A stretch of 22,557 nt of DNA from Chara braunii (taxonomy: Eukaryota > Streptophyta > Charophyceae > Charales > Characeae). Of this stretch, positions 8,038-17,928 are shown piece by piece; the stretch's first letter is position 1; each line of letters starts with the position of its first letter. The translations under genes and the position numbers were made by a program. The notes beneath the pieces are model-generated. The model saw only the letters and a program-made list of their open reading frames with translations, was not told where the DNA came from and made no database searches. The stretch is taken from contig BFEA01000444.1 in assembly GCA_003427395.1 (NCBI GenBank), positions 278,136 through 300,692 on the forward strand. Reading direction: 5' to 3'.

Positions 8038-9546
8038 ATGGTGGAAGCCTATCGCGAGTACCGGTTTATGTTTGAGATCATACGCAGACTCGAGGTGAAG
8101 GACAAAGCAACTTCTGCCGAGTTTGAGTTGGTCAACAGATTGCTGTTCCTTGAGAAGGCAGGGAATAAACGTCTGTGTGTGCCAGATAGAGAGTCTTTGC
8201 GTAGTTTATTTTTAGGCGAGTGTCATGATGCCACAGGACATTTTGGTTTCAAAAAGACTGCAGTCAATCTGCTGCAGCAGTTCTGGTGGCCCACGATGAT
8301 GAGAGATGCGAAGCTGTACGTGGAAACTTGTCAAGTCTATCAGAGAGACAAGCCACGTACACAGGCTCCTCTTGGGCTTTTGAAGCCCCTTCCGATTCCG
8401 GAAAGGCCTGGTGAAAGCCTGTCCATGGACTTCATGGATACGCTGGTCACCAGCAAGAGCGGGATGAGACACATCTTTGTTATCGTGGATAGGTTTAGTA
8501 AGTACGCTAGGTTAGTTGCAATGTCGGAGACAGCGAAGACTGAGCATGTGATTAAGATGTTCAAAGAGAACTGGGTTAGGGATTTTGGATTGCCAAAGTC
8601 TATAGTCAGTGACCGTGATGTGCGATTCACAAGTGAACTATGGAAAGCCGCAGTTGCAGAACAGGGAACGCAATTGCAGATGACGTCAGGAAACCATCCC
8701 AAGGCGAATGGACAAGCAGAACAGTTGAACCGCGCTGTACAACACCTGCTGAGGCATTACATTAAGCCAAATCAGGTAGACTGGGATGAGAAACTTGCTC
8801 TCATTGCCAGCCTGTACAATAACGCGGTCCACAACGCAACGGGCGTGAGCCCAAATAGTCTGCTATTAACCTTTGGACCTAAACTGCCCTTGGATTTCTT
8901 ACTACCTGAGAACCAGCACTCTGGTGCACCAGGGACTTTAGAGTTTGCTTATCGATATGAGCAACTGATGCAGCAGGCTGTTGAACAGATGCACAAGGCA
9001 CAGGCGGCGATGATAGAGTCTGAGAACAAACACCGTCGCCCGTCCACTTTCCAGGTAGGAGAGAGAGTCTGGGTCAAGTCCTCAAAACTGGGATAGGAGC
9101 ACGGGATCTCCCGCAAGCTCATGCCACAGTACTTTGGACCATGGGAGATTCTGGATGTTGTCCGGGGAGAACCGGATGGGCCCTCTTATGTTATTCGCAT
9201 CCCTGCTCACTTACGTACTTACCCTGTTTTTCACGATTCTAAGCTTGCACCATTCAAAGGAACTGACCAGTTTCCTTCTCGTCGCTCTATGCTGCCCCCA
9301 ACCATGGATGGAGAGGTCGACATCGACGACATCGTTGATCACAGAGAGATGCCAGTTCCAAGACCAATCGGCAGAGGACGTCCTCCAAAACCGAAGCTGC
9401 AGTACTGAGTTTGGTTCAGACATCACACTGATCCCAGGGAGGATAGATGGTTCACAAGGGAGGAACTTATGCAGACCGCTCCACAGGTAGTCGCTCACTA
9501 TGAGAAGTCTCTACGGAAAGGCAAGCGTCAGATTATCGAAGACTGA
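8038..9546 (+). pseudogene. pol: Integrase with chromodomain-like tail, element 1
   Basis: Integrase inserts the cDNA into the chromosome. Counting from codon 8038, the zinc-binding His residues are 63 and 68. The two Cys positions are Cys98 and a tyrosine at 101 (CQVYQ), so one zinc ligand is lost. The catalytic triad is intact: Asp131 (SMDFMD), Asp192 (VSDRDVRF) and Glu228 (NGQAEQLNR), with the family spacing of exactly 35 residues between the last two. A TAG at 9094 interrupts LG*EHGISRKL. The frame then continues with GPWEI and VPAH-type C-terminal motifs (IPAHLRTYPVFHDSKL). A chromodomain-like tail from about 9310 contains EDRWFTREEL and is broken by TGA at 9406. A normal end is TGA 9544-9546. 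Chromodomains steer insertion to marked chromatin. Confidence 0.92.
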
Positions 9547-9571
9547 ACTTCTCAGAGGACTAGCGAAGTAT

Positions 9572-9582
9572 GGAGGAGGGAA
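9572..9582 (+). promoter_or_regulatory. Polypurine tract of element 1
   Basis: GGAGGAGGGAA lies directly before TG of the second LTR head and 26 bases after the integrase stop codon. This is the position and composition expected for the plus-strand primer of reverse transcription. Confidence 0.8.
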
Positions 9583-10146
9583 TGCGAGGCAAAGGCCTCG
9601 ATATGCCCAACTGGGCCCCTATTTGTAACAGCGTCGGCCGCCCTAAGTGACGCATGCCCAATGGGACAATGCGTAGGGAGCCAAGGAACCGCAATGTGAT
9701 GAAAACGCCTGAAATGGACAATGCAAGGTCAGCGTAGCATCAACAAGCAATGTACATTCCGATATATACAAAATGGCACAAAGTGGCGCAGTGGAAATCT
9801 TTAAAGAGAAGATCTGATCTGATCTGGACTGACCCGACATCCATCATACATCGCACATGTGAGAAGGGAGGAGGGACCGCAAACACAGAAGAAAGGTCCC
9901 TCCTTACCACGGATGAGAGATGGGGGGAAGGGACGAGACGAAAGAGCAGGAGGCGAGGGAGTAGACCAAGATCGCAATAGCGAAGTCCCAAAAATAGTCC
10001 CTTGTCGAGTGTCCAATCAACGTCTGTCCCAGAAATGTCGAACCAGATCCTGGGCAATGTGCCCAACCTAACCTCTGCCTGTATTCCCTACTGATATCCT
10101 CTCTTACTCTCGTAGCTGAAGAAGAAGGTAAGAAAGAAAAGGAAGA

Positions 10147-10194
<48 letters not shown>
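9583..10194 (+). repeat. 3' LTR of element 1 (runs into gap)
   Basis: The first 68 bases match 1777-1844 with two C/T differences. After that the two are not clearly alignable. A TATA-like TATATA is at 9763-9768, about 180 bp into the LTR. A 10-bp perfect inverted repeat, AGGAGGGACC (9869-9878) with GGTCCCTCCT (9895-9904), lies downstream. The sequence ends in a GA microsatellite and the assembly gap, so the 3' end and target duplication cannot be seen. Confidence 0.6.
10149..10194. repeat. (GA)n microsatellite at gap edge
   Basis: 23 pure GA units abut the run of unknown bases; the repeat is the likely reason assembly failed here. Confidence 0.95.
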
Positions 10195-10948
10195 NNNNNN
10201 NNNNNNNNNNNNNNNNNNNNNNNNNNNNNNNNNNNNNNNNNNNNNNNNNNNNNNNNNNNNNNNNNNNNNNNNNNNNNNNNNNNNNNNNNNNNNNNNNNNN
10301 NNNNNNNNNNNNNNNNNNNNNNNNNNNNNNNNNNNNNNNNNNNNNNNNNNNNNNNNNNNNNNNNNNNNNNNNNNNNNNNNNNNNNNNNNNNNNNNNNNNN
10401 NNNNNNNNNNNNNNNNNNNNNNNNNNNNNNNNNNNNNNNNNNNNNNNNNNNNNNNNNNNNNNNNNNNNNNNNNNNNNNNNNNNNNNNNNNNNNNNNNNNN
10501 NNNNNNNNNNNNNNNNNNNNNNNNNNNNNNNNNNNNNNNNNNNNNNNNNNNNNNNNNNNNNNNNNNNNNNNNNNNNNNNNNNNNNNNNNNNNNNNNNNNN
10601 NNNNNNNNNNNNNNNNNNNNNNNNNNNNNNNNNNNNNNNNNNNNNNNNNNNNNNNNNNNNNNNNNNNNNNNNNNNNNNNNNNNNNNNNNNNNNNNNNNNN
10701 NNNNNNNNNNNNNNNNNNNNNNNNNNNNNNNNNNNNNNNNNNNNNNNNNNNNNNNNNNNNNNNNNNNNNNNNNNNNNNNNNNNNNNNNNNNNNNNNNNNN
10801 NNNNNNNNNNNNNNNNNNNNNNNNNNNNNNNNNNNNNNNNNNNNNNNNNNNNNNNNNNNNNNNNNNNNNNNNNNNNNNNNNNNNNNNNNNNNNNNNNNNN
10901 NNNNNNNNNNNNNNNNNNNNNNNNNNNNNNNNNNNNNNNNNNNNNNNN
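10195..10948. other. Assembly gap (754 N)
   Basis: All bases are unknown. Open frames that appear to cross it are meaningless. The ends of both LTR elements' 3' LTRs probably lie inside, since element 1 points rightward and element 2 points leftward into it. Confidence 1.
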
Positions 10949-11193
10949 TGTACCCAGTCCCAAGGTCCGGCCTTGGGGCTGCAAGTCCGAAACGACACCT
11001 GACAGACAAAGTAAGACAGCACACACACATGGAAAGGTAAGTAAACTAAACCTGTCTATCTAGTGTGCTACCTAGGGCCTGAAGGGCCGCCGTGGGCCTC
11101 CAGGGCGCGTGCTGTACGGTACGCGGCCTGGGGGGCCCTCAGCAACTATCGGGCCCCTCAAATGGGGCTCGTGTGCAGGCGCAGCATGCAACA
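10949..11193 (-). repeat. Partial 3' LTR of element 2
   Basis: On the minus strand this starts TGTTGCATGCTGCG at 11193, immediately after a polypurine tract, and continues to the gap edge. It is GC-rich at first and contains the hairpin CCAAGG (10960-10965) with CCTTGG (10971-10976). No matching 5' LTR is present because the element is truncated. Confidence 0.7.
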
Positions 11194-11206
11194 CCCCCCC
11201 CTCCTT
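11194..11206 (-). promoter_or_regulatory. Polypurine tract of element 2
   Basis: The minus strand reads AAGGAGGGGGGGG directly before TGTTG of the LTR, about 100 bases after the end of the chromodomain-like frame. Confidence 0.8.
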
Positions 11207-11306
11207 ATGAAGTCAGGCCGGGTCGACGGCGAAGCTGACGATTTGAAGGTGGAACTTGGACGCGGGTGCGGCGGGGAGCCGAAGATGCCGGCTTGCCTTA
11301 GAACTT

Positions 11307-12758
11307 GCGTTAGTAGCGGGCGAGGACATCGGGAGTTGTTGCTTGAAGTTCCGCACGGGTCAACCATCTGTCAGCTCTATGGGTGCAATATGCAAAATGG
11401 ATCAAGAATTCAGTCGGCCTGTTGCCGTAACGTCGCTGGGATATGATGCCGCCAACCTCTTGGAAACCGTCCATCGAGGGTGGGTCTTGCGATCGTCGCC
11501 CGGGAAAGTCGTCAAGTTCCGCTGGCTTGTAGAGAGACAACTTGGAATAGTGAAAGACCAGGTTGACGGGCAAGTGGGCGGGCACCTGAATGATAAATGA
11601 AAAGGTCCTTCGGGTGCGTCCCCAGCGGGTGCCACGATCGGCCAGGGCCCCATCCATTTCGGAAGGAGCTTGCGAGAGATATCTTGTCCGAGGCTGAATT
11701 CCGCAGCGGAAACCCATACGAGGTCGCTGGCGCGGAACGGACAAGAAAGACACTGGTGGTTGGCCTGTTGGTGCATGCGTTGCTGCGTCTTTGACATCTG
11801 GTCACGTGCCTTGACAAGAAGCTCTTGCATCCGACGAATGAAGAGAAGATGGTCGTCGCTCTCGGCAGCCCGTGGGATGATTGTGTCCAACGGAGAATTG
11901 ACCCGCGAGTCATGCTCGAACTCAAAGGGCGACATCCAGATAGCCGGATGGATGGACGAGTTGTATGCACACTCGATATCCGGCAGCCGCTCGAACCAAT
12001 CCTTTTGGTCGGGACGGATGAGAGTGCGAAGAAGGACCTGTGCGGTTTGATGCGCCCTTTCCGTTTGGCCATCGGTTTGGGGGTGGCGAGCCAAACTCGG
12101 CTTGAGGGATGAGCCCCATCGTTTGATGAGCGCCAACCAAAAATCGGACATGAACCGAGTGTCGCGGTCGCAGACGATTTCCTTGGGGTAACCCTTGGTT
12201 CGAATCCAACCGGCGTAGAGAACCTCGTCCAACTCCGGTGCCTTGGCGTGATAGCGGCAAGGCAAAAACATGGCAAACTTAGTGAGTCGGTCAACCACTG
12301 TGAGAATCCCATCCACGCCTGTCTTGTGCTTGGGGAACGGCCCGGTAATGTCCATGGCAATCACTTCCCTTCGGTGCAAGGGGACCGGTAATGGTCGCAG
12401 TTCGCCGTACGGACGATGAGTGCGGGATTTGCAACGTCGGCAAACCTCGCATGACTCGCAATAGCGCGTGGCGTCGTCGAGAAGACCGGGCCACCAAAAG
12501 CGCTCGCGGTGTCGACCAATCGTGTGATTGACTCCAAAGTGTCCGGTGGCGGGGGCGTCGTGGAACTCGCCAAGAAGCCTCGTGCGCAAGTGTGAATCTT
12601 GCGGCACACAAAGTAGATCCTTCCCCCACGAGTGAACGAGCAAGTATCCCTCTTGGATCCGATAGTGCGAAGGCGCCGGATTGGGAGAGGAACAATTTGC
12701 ATACTTGTCGCGAAATTCGGGGTCGCCTTGATAGCCGCGGATGAAACTGTCCCGCAAG
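11307..12758 (-). pseudogene. pol: Integrase with chromodomain-like tail, element 2
   Basis: A 451-codon open frame (from 12757) holds the zinc-binding HHCC domain: His66, His73, Cys103 and Cys106 in ESCEVCRRCK. The catalytic core has Asp136 (AMDITGPF), Asp197 (VCDRDTRF) and Glu233 (DGQTERAHQ), with 35 residues between the last two, as in active Ty3 integrases. Near 11607 a one-base shift moves the C-terminal part to another frame, where VPAHLPVNLVFHYSKL and a chromodomain-like tail (ADRWLTRAEL) continue to TAA at about 11310. The same tail architecture as element 1 supports a chromovirus. The residues after the shift in the longest frame are not native. Confidence 0.92.
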
Positions 12759-14365
12759 TCATTCTCTATCTCGAAGGTCGAGTAGACGACGGTGCAGTGA
12801 TCCGGACGTCGTGAAAGAACATCTGCGAAACGGTTTGACTTCCCCGGAATAGGATCGGGAAAGAAGTCGAACTAGTCGATGAACGCCATCCAACGGGCCA
12901 TCGTGCTGTTGACGGTGTCTTGGGTCTTGTAAAAGACCAACGGATTGTTGTCCGTTACCCATCGAAATTGGCGTCGACCAAGGAGGAAGTGCCGCCACCG
13001 CTTAAGTGCGTGGACGAAGGCGAGAAGTTCCTTCTTGCGTGCATCATCGATTTAATGCACAACCGACACTTTCTTGCTGAAGTATTCGACCGGGTGCCAG
13101 TCCACGACATCATGTTGTTCGAGGACGGCACCAATGCCATAGCCGGACGCATCCGTAGTGACGCGCGTTGGCAATAGCGGGTCGTATATTCGCAAGACTT
13201 CCGCTGATAGCAATGCGGCCTTAAGGGCCAAAAATGATCCCCGCGCATCCGTCCCGAAGTCAAATGGCCGGTCCTCGCATTGAAGCTTGGATAAGTGGGC
13301 CGCGATCTTCGCGAATCCTTTGATGAAACGTTGGTAGTAGCCGGCAAGGCCAAGGAACGAACAGACATCCGTGACTTTCTGCGGCTCCTGACAATCTTGG
13401 ATGGCTTGAATCATGTCCGACAACGGACTGATGCCTTGTGGAGTGACGAAATGGCCCAAGTATTCCAACTCTTGACGTACGAACTCGCACTTGTCGCGGT
13501 TGGCTTTGTACTTGGCGCGACGGAGTGTCTCCAACACTCGTCGAAGATGCTCGAGGTGTTCCTCCAAGGTTCGGCTATAGACGAGGATGTCGTCTAAGTA
13601 GACCAGCACGAACCGGTCTAACATTGCACGAAACTCGTTGGTCATCGCTGCTTGAAAAGTCGTCGGGGCGTTGGTGAGTCCGAAAGGCATGACGACCCAC
13701 TCAAAATGCCCGTACCGTGTCTTAAACGCGGTCCTGTAGCGATCTCGCGGGCGTATCGAAATCTGATGATACCCCGACTTTAAATCCAACTTGGTAAAAA
13801 ATTCCGCGCCGCCCAAATGCTCCAGAAGGTCGTCAATACGAGGAAGAGGTCTCGCGTTCTTGACGGTTTGTGCATTGAGCTTGCGGTAATCGATGCATAG
13901 GCGAAGGTCCTTGTTCTTCTTTCGCACGAAGAGAACCAGCGCACCATAGGTGACCTACTAGGCCGGATCCATCCTTTGTCCAACAAATCGTCGAGTTGCG
14001 CGCAGAGTACTGTAAGTTCCTCCTTGCTCATGCGATAGCTGCAACCTTTCAGCGGCACGGCACCGGCCTCGAGAATTACCTCGTGGGAGATTGGCCGATC
14101 CGGCACCACGCCGGTAGGTGACTCGAAGATGTCGGCGAATTCGTCAAGCAACCGTACCACACGGGGGTCCGAAGACAAGTCCGTGGGTTGAGATTCGGCT
14201 TCCGTGATGGTGCGAAGAAAACATAGGCCTATCTCGTCGGTCCGCTCGTAAGCGCAAGTGGCCCGAAAAGATTTGGCTGTTACAACTTGGCACCGGATCA
14301 AAGGGTGCGGAAGAGGGATGGCACATGGTACTTCGGCGCCAAATGCGTCGCGGACTATCTGTCTT
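12759..14365 (-). pseudogene. pol: Reverse transcriptase and RNase H of element 2
   Basis: The upstream linker and RT start are open from 14376 in one frame (DLLDKGWIRPS). A one-base shift near 13950 moves to the frame that continues with KNKDLRLCIDYRKLNAQTV. Motif A is FFTKLDLKSGYHQI, the palm motif is MPFGLTNAP and the catalytic YLDD lies at 13589-13600. All are canonical, unlike element 1. The RNase H Asp (VTTDASGYGIGAVL), Glu (RKKELLAFVHALKRWRHFL) and Asp (WVTDNN) are visible. TAA at 13052-13054 falls between the first two, and TAG at 12872-12874 follows FID. The domain ends at FADVLSRRPDH, about 12813. Apart from two stops and one shift the active sites look intact. Confidence 0.92.
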
Positions 14366-15548
14366 CCACTTATCAAAAATCAAATTGGTGATGTCAATGG
14401 TAAATTGTTTTTTCAGAATATCCAGGATTTCTCGTCTTTTTCTAGTAAGCAAGAAAAGTTAGCAGTGATTGTCTCCTTTTTGCATCGGGCTAAGGTATAT
14501 TCCACCTCTGAAGGGTTGGCTTTCCCTATGTTGTTTGCTCTAAAATGTGAACTGTGGAAAAGGGGGTATCTGGATGACTTTTTTGACTATGCTTTGATAA
14601 ATTTTTCGAAGAAATTTGCGGGGCTATGGAGCGAATGGGTACCGCTTCTGACGAATTGGGGCCGCTTTTTGGGGGAGAAGGATCGTGGTCTTGCGATGCC
14701 TTCGTTGTAGGAGGCTGTGTCGGTTTCAAAAAAAGGGGTGTGTTTGCGCTTGTTCTTAAGATTTGCACTAGGGGGTATCTGGAAGGTTTGATATGATCGT
14801 TTTTTTAGGTTTGTGGTCTGGTCTCCCATGGACTTGATCTGTTGACATTTGAATAAGTAGTGCTTAATAGTGGTAGGTTTGTTTTTTTCATGGGCTCGAT
14901 CGTTTGACGTATGGTTGCTTGGTTGTTGCTCCTTTTACTATGGATTCGAGCTCTGAACGCCTGAAATGAGTTACTGCTAAGAGCGGAAGGCTCCTGGCGG
15001 TTCTATTGCGATAGGTTCTCCTGATTATGGGTTGCCTTTTTTTTGGGCTTGATCCATTGACGTATGAATCGGTAGGTTTTGTCTATGTTACTGGTTCTGT
15101 CAAGATTCGAACTCTGGACGTCTGAGACGATTTAGTAGCTGTTAGCGGGAGCTTATTTTCATTGAACTTGACGATGGGGAGTTGTTGATCCATTAGCTGG
15201 GTTTCGAACGGTGTACCGAGCTCTGAGTTTTCACATACGTCATTTTTTAGGAATGTAGTTTTGTGCTTGTGTGTTCTTTGGGACTTGGGTTTCACGCGGC
15301 TTCGTGACTTGGACTGTTTGACTTGGCGGTAGAGTTGAGTTTCCTTGGTGATAACTTTAGGATATAAGGCCGATGACCGTCGTCTGTCACACCTGTCTCT
15401 TATACACATCTTTGACTTGGCGGTAGAGTTGAGTTTCCTTGGTGATAACTTTAGGATATAAGGCCGATGACCGTCGTCTGTCACACCGACTTCAAGACCC
15501 CTGACGATCCTGGTTGGCGGCCAGGTGAAACGTAGGGTCATTCGCCAT
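14366..15548 (-). pseudogene. Unrecognised, decayed basic protein-like reading frame with internal repeats
   Basis: AT-rich sequence. On the minus strand, if the artefactual duplication at 15394-15487 is ignored, a frame starting MANDPTFHLAANQDRQG (ATG at 15548) can be followed to about 14885 with few stops. It encodes a Lys/Arg/Ser/Thr-rich, probably disordered product. A motif like YVNGSSPKKRQP recurs about every 50 codons (near 15050, 14895 and, after a shift, 14835). This could be a gag or ORF1-like remnant, but I recognise no family. An opposite-strand frame is open from about 14370 to 14710; the part before 14365 is antisense to element 2. I cannot decide which strand, if either, was ever coding. 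Confidence 0.25.
15317..15487. other. Assembly artefact: Tn5 mosaic-end adapter between two identical 77-bp copies
   Basis: CTGTCTCTTATACACATCT at 15393-15411 is exactly the 19-bp Tn5 mosaic end used in transposase-based sequencing libraries. It is flanked by a perfect 77-bp direct repeat, 15317-15393 and 15411-15487, offset 94 bases. An open frame running across it on the minus strand contains the peptide MCIRDR, a known sign of this adapter in predicted proteins. The genuine genome most likely has a single 77-bp copy and no adapter. Confidence 0.96.
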
Positions 15549-16540
15549 GTCCGCGCTTCATGTTTTTATCCTTTAATAAAAGTCGCGTTCGAGACATGAG
15601 TCGTCGTCTTGTGTCTTCTCCTTCTCCACTATTGTCTGTCTTGTCTACTCTATACTACTTCTCTTCTTCTTCCTCCTCGGTCTACCGCTGTCATGTCAGT
15701 CTGGTTTGAGCCGTCTTTATCATTACTGTGTGTCACCAGTTTGACACCCTCATGCTCCTGCATCAGCAGGTTACAGGGCAACACCCCAGCACCGGCCAGC
15801 GTCGTTCTGGCATCGAACAGCCGCAGGTCACTGAGTATAACAGCCTCGAAACTACTTTCAAAAGAGTTTATCAGGAATCCCCAGAGTCCAGAAGACATTT
15901 TTAGGACAAAACAGCCATCCGCGTATGGCCCACCCCCTTTTTTTTAAAACAGATCGCAACGTTTTTTTTTTTTTGAAAGTTCTAAGAAATTCTAAGAATT
16001 TAGCAACTACCTATGACCGTATTCAGAAAATATTCAAAAGCAAAAGAAAAGGGATATGAGGGCAAACGATCAAGAAAGACTAGGACCGGCTAAGCAAAAG
16101 GAGGGAAGGTGGAGGTCGTCAGTCCTCGTACAAAAACGCGGCGGATCTCAAACCCCCTCGTGCTAGGTGACAGGGCGCCACCCCAGAACCGATCCACCTT
16201 GTTCTCACGGCAAGAAGTGTCTTCCACCCTCGACCACTCCTCAAAAGTCATAAAGCCCCACAGTTACAGGGGAACACCCCCGGCAATGACTTCGTCGAAC
16301 CCACTGGTTATGCCACACAAACAGGCATAACTTCCCAGGCCTCAAGCTCCTACCCAGGTTACAGAGCCTCAACTCCAGCACCGGCCTGAGTCGTCCCAGC
16401 AAAATCCTCCTGACCTACCAGCCAAAACCGACCATCCAACTACATAGCAGATCTAATCCCCCCTAAGCCTTCTGAACAAATCGACTCAAAACTGAATAGC
16501 AGCGCGATCAGAAAATCCATCAATACAAAGAAGATGGAAT
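15549..16540. repeat. Unrecognised region with degenerate recurring motif
   Basis: A variant of GGTTACAGGGCAACACCCCAG recurs near 15768, 16170, 16271 and 16354, roughly every 95 bases for the last three. AATAAA occurs at about 15576. T-runs lie at 15938-15945 and 15963-15974. No protein or RNA family is recognised; short open frames on both strands look incidental. Confidence 0.35.
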
Positions 16541-17290
16541 TCGAGAGATCACTAAGACTTATTACCGGTAAATACTAATGAGCAAATTGCTCAGACCGAA
16601 AATACAATCAATTGGCTTTGAAAATCCATAGTCAGGCCAAATATATGATTTAAAGTCTTTGAAAATCCAAGTAGATAAGCATAATAGAAAAAACAATTAT
16701 GATGTCCATTCGGACTTTCGACTCTGAACCCGGGGTTCAGGAAATCACACAGACCGTAAATCATGAGGATGAAAGTTTTAAGAAGTCACTCAGACCGTGA
16801 ATTTGAAATCAGAAATTTACAAAGCAGGAAGACCAAATCAAAGATCAAACTACACAGCAAACATACGAATCAGGAAAACCAAAACAACAATCAAACTAGA
16901 CAACAGACATACAAATTATCCATGGGATGTACCATCAGCTACCCTAATTAGAACTTTTATAACCATGGGGAAATGAACATTACGCAATTAATCGTGAGAA
17001 ACCAGATCAGTATTATCATCTTCTCAAGCAAACTCTTCCACCGGACTACTCCAAAACATAACGATAAGAGCAACGATTCGCCCAATAATCCCTCTCCCTT
17101 TTTCTTCAACACACCCCAACGTACCACAGCCCCCTCAAACCCTACCCCAGCATCCACGGGGGAGGAGAACCACCTCCCATTACTAGCACACAGGCTCTAC
17201 GCAACGCAAGTACCGAAGACTTTAACGGCCATCTTTCGTTTCCCGAAAGAAAAACAGGATAATGGTGTGACTCCACCTCACCAAAAACGT
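16541..17290. other. AT-rich region without recognised gene
   Basis: Contains a 2 x 46-bp imperfect tandem repeat (16825-16916) and three occurrences of a CTCAGACCGTAAAT-like motif (near 16590, 16750 and 16790). Reading frames are short. No function seen. Confidence 0.4.
16825..16916. repeat. Imperfect tandem repeat, 2 x 46 bp
   Basis: Both units start CAGGAARACCAAA, contain ATCAAACTA and end ACATACRAAT. Units are 16825-16870 and 16871-16916, roughly 85% alike by eye. Confidence 0.8.
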
Positions 17291-17928
17291 TAGCAAGGCG
17301 CCACAGGGGGTTCAAGCAACCGTCCATACCCACTTACCTTGTTGAAGAAAAAGGGAAGAGAAAACCTCATTACCAACATCAATCAGTTGCCCCTCTCGAA
17401 ATTTCGCCCAAATCCCGTATCATCAAGAAAAACATTTACGAGTGTCCAAAACGTTCACGATTGCCCGGCGGTTGATAACGACCCCCACAGCGAGGCGAAG
17501 TAGCAGGCGATAACGGACTCTCCATATCTTTGCCTTATTCCATGCAGCATCTCTCGGCGATGGTGAAATCTCAACATCTTCACGGCATAGCATCGAAACT
17601 TGGCCAACCATCCACACCCCCCCAGCCCCCACCCCCGTCTTGCAACGTATCCTCCATCCCCACCCGTCACATGCCCTATCCGTATTTGTTTCCATCGCAC
17701 CTCTCCGTTTACTGCTATTCCCCATCGCCCTCCATTGCCGCGCGCCGCATCCTCTTCCTTCGCGCATCTCCACCCACCGATACTCCCGTCACCCATCCGC
17801 CATGCGCCGTCCGCACTTTCCTGTTTCTCCGTCACCCGACGGCGAGAACAGCCGGGCGCAGCGCTCCCGGTCGCGCTGTGGCCATCGCCGCTCTCCAATC
17901 TGTGCTCGTCTTCCTTGCGCCTGCGCCA
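17291..17928. other. Pyrimidine-rich stretch, no supported gene
   Basis: Long open frames exist on both strands (for example 17600-18163 plus and 17455-17976 minus), but they overlap one another, have skewed Pro/Ser/His or Arg/Gly composition caused by base bias, and run into the retroposon at 17929. I do not regard any as a gene. Confidence 0.5.

Larger units (their letters stand above)
1777..9650 (+). mobile_element. Ty3/gypsy chromovirus, element 1 (degenerate)
   Basis: An LTR retrotransposon body in the order gag, zinc knuckle, protease, RT, RNase H, integrase, chromodomain-like tail, which is the Ty3/gypsy order. A 68-bp sequence starting TGCGAGGCAAAGG occurs at 1777-1844 and at 9583-9650 with only two C/T differences. 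It marks the two LTR starts; a polypurine tract precedes the second. The insertion cuts a LINE RT. The coding part carries stops at 4411, 4576, 4615, 4849, 5596, 5995, 6827, 7838, 7928, 9094 and 9406, and frameshifts near 5600-5695, 5925, 6310-6338 and 8030, so it cannot move by itself. The two LTR heads stop resembling each other after 68 bp, and the 3' LTR runs into the assembly gap. Confidence 0.9.
10949..14365 (-). mobile_element. Ty3/gypsy chromovirus, element 2 (5'-truncated, minus strand)
   Basis: On the minus strand the order is RT, RNase H, integrase, chromodomain-like tail, polypurine tract, LTR. Gag, zinc knuckle and protease are absent. Similarity to a pol linker (DEFADIFESPTGVVPDRPIS) is present, but near 14365 the GC-rich element sequence changes abruptly to AT-rich sequence. 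Only two stops (13052-13054 and 12872-12874) and two frameshifts (about 13950 and 11607) are seen in roughly 2.6 kb, fewer per kb than element 1. The protein differs clearly from element 1, so it is another family of the same broad chromovirus group, not a duplicate. Confidence 0.9.

Noticed and set aside
3985-9546. Stop-codon reassignment or programmed readthrough to explain in-frame stops in element 1
   Set aside because: All three stop codons occur, together with several frameshifts and damaged active-site residues; decay is simpler.
9904-11030. Three open frames of 308-374 codons across the gap on the minus strand
   Set aside because: They are made of unknown bases plus a TC (Ser-Leu) repeat; no real coding evidence.
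14885-15195. tRNA-derived SINE pair (GTTCGAATC-like B boxes on the minus strand)
   Set aside because: No convincing A box at the right distance, no target duplications, and the repeats fit better as protein-level repeats of one frame.
15083-15541. 152-codon minus-strand frame as a gene
   Set aside because: It crosses the adapter artefact and its duplicated flank, so the continuous frame is false.
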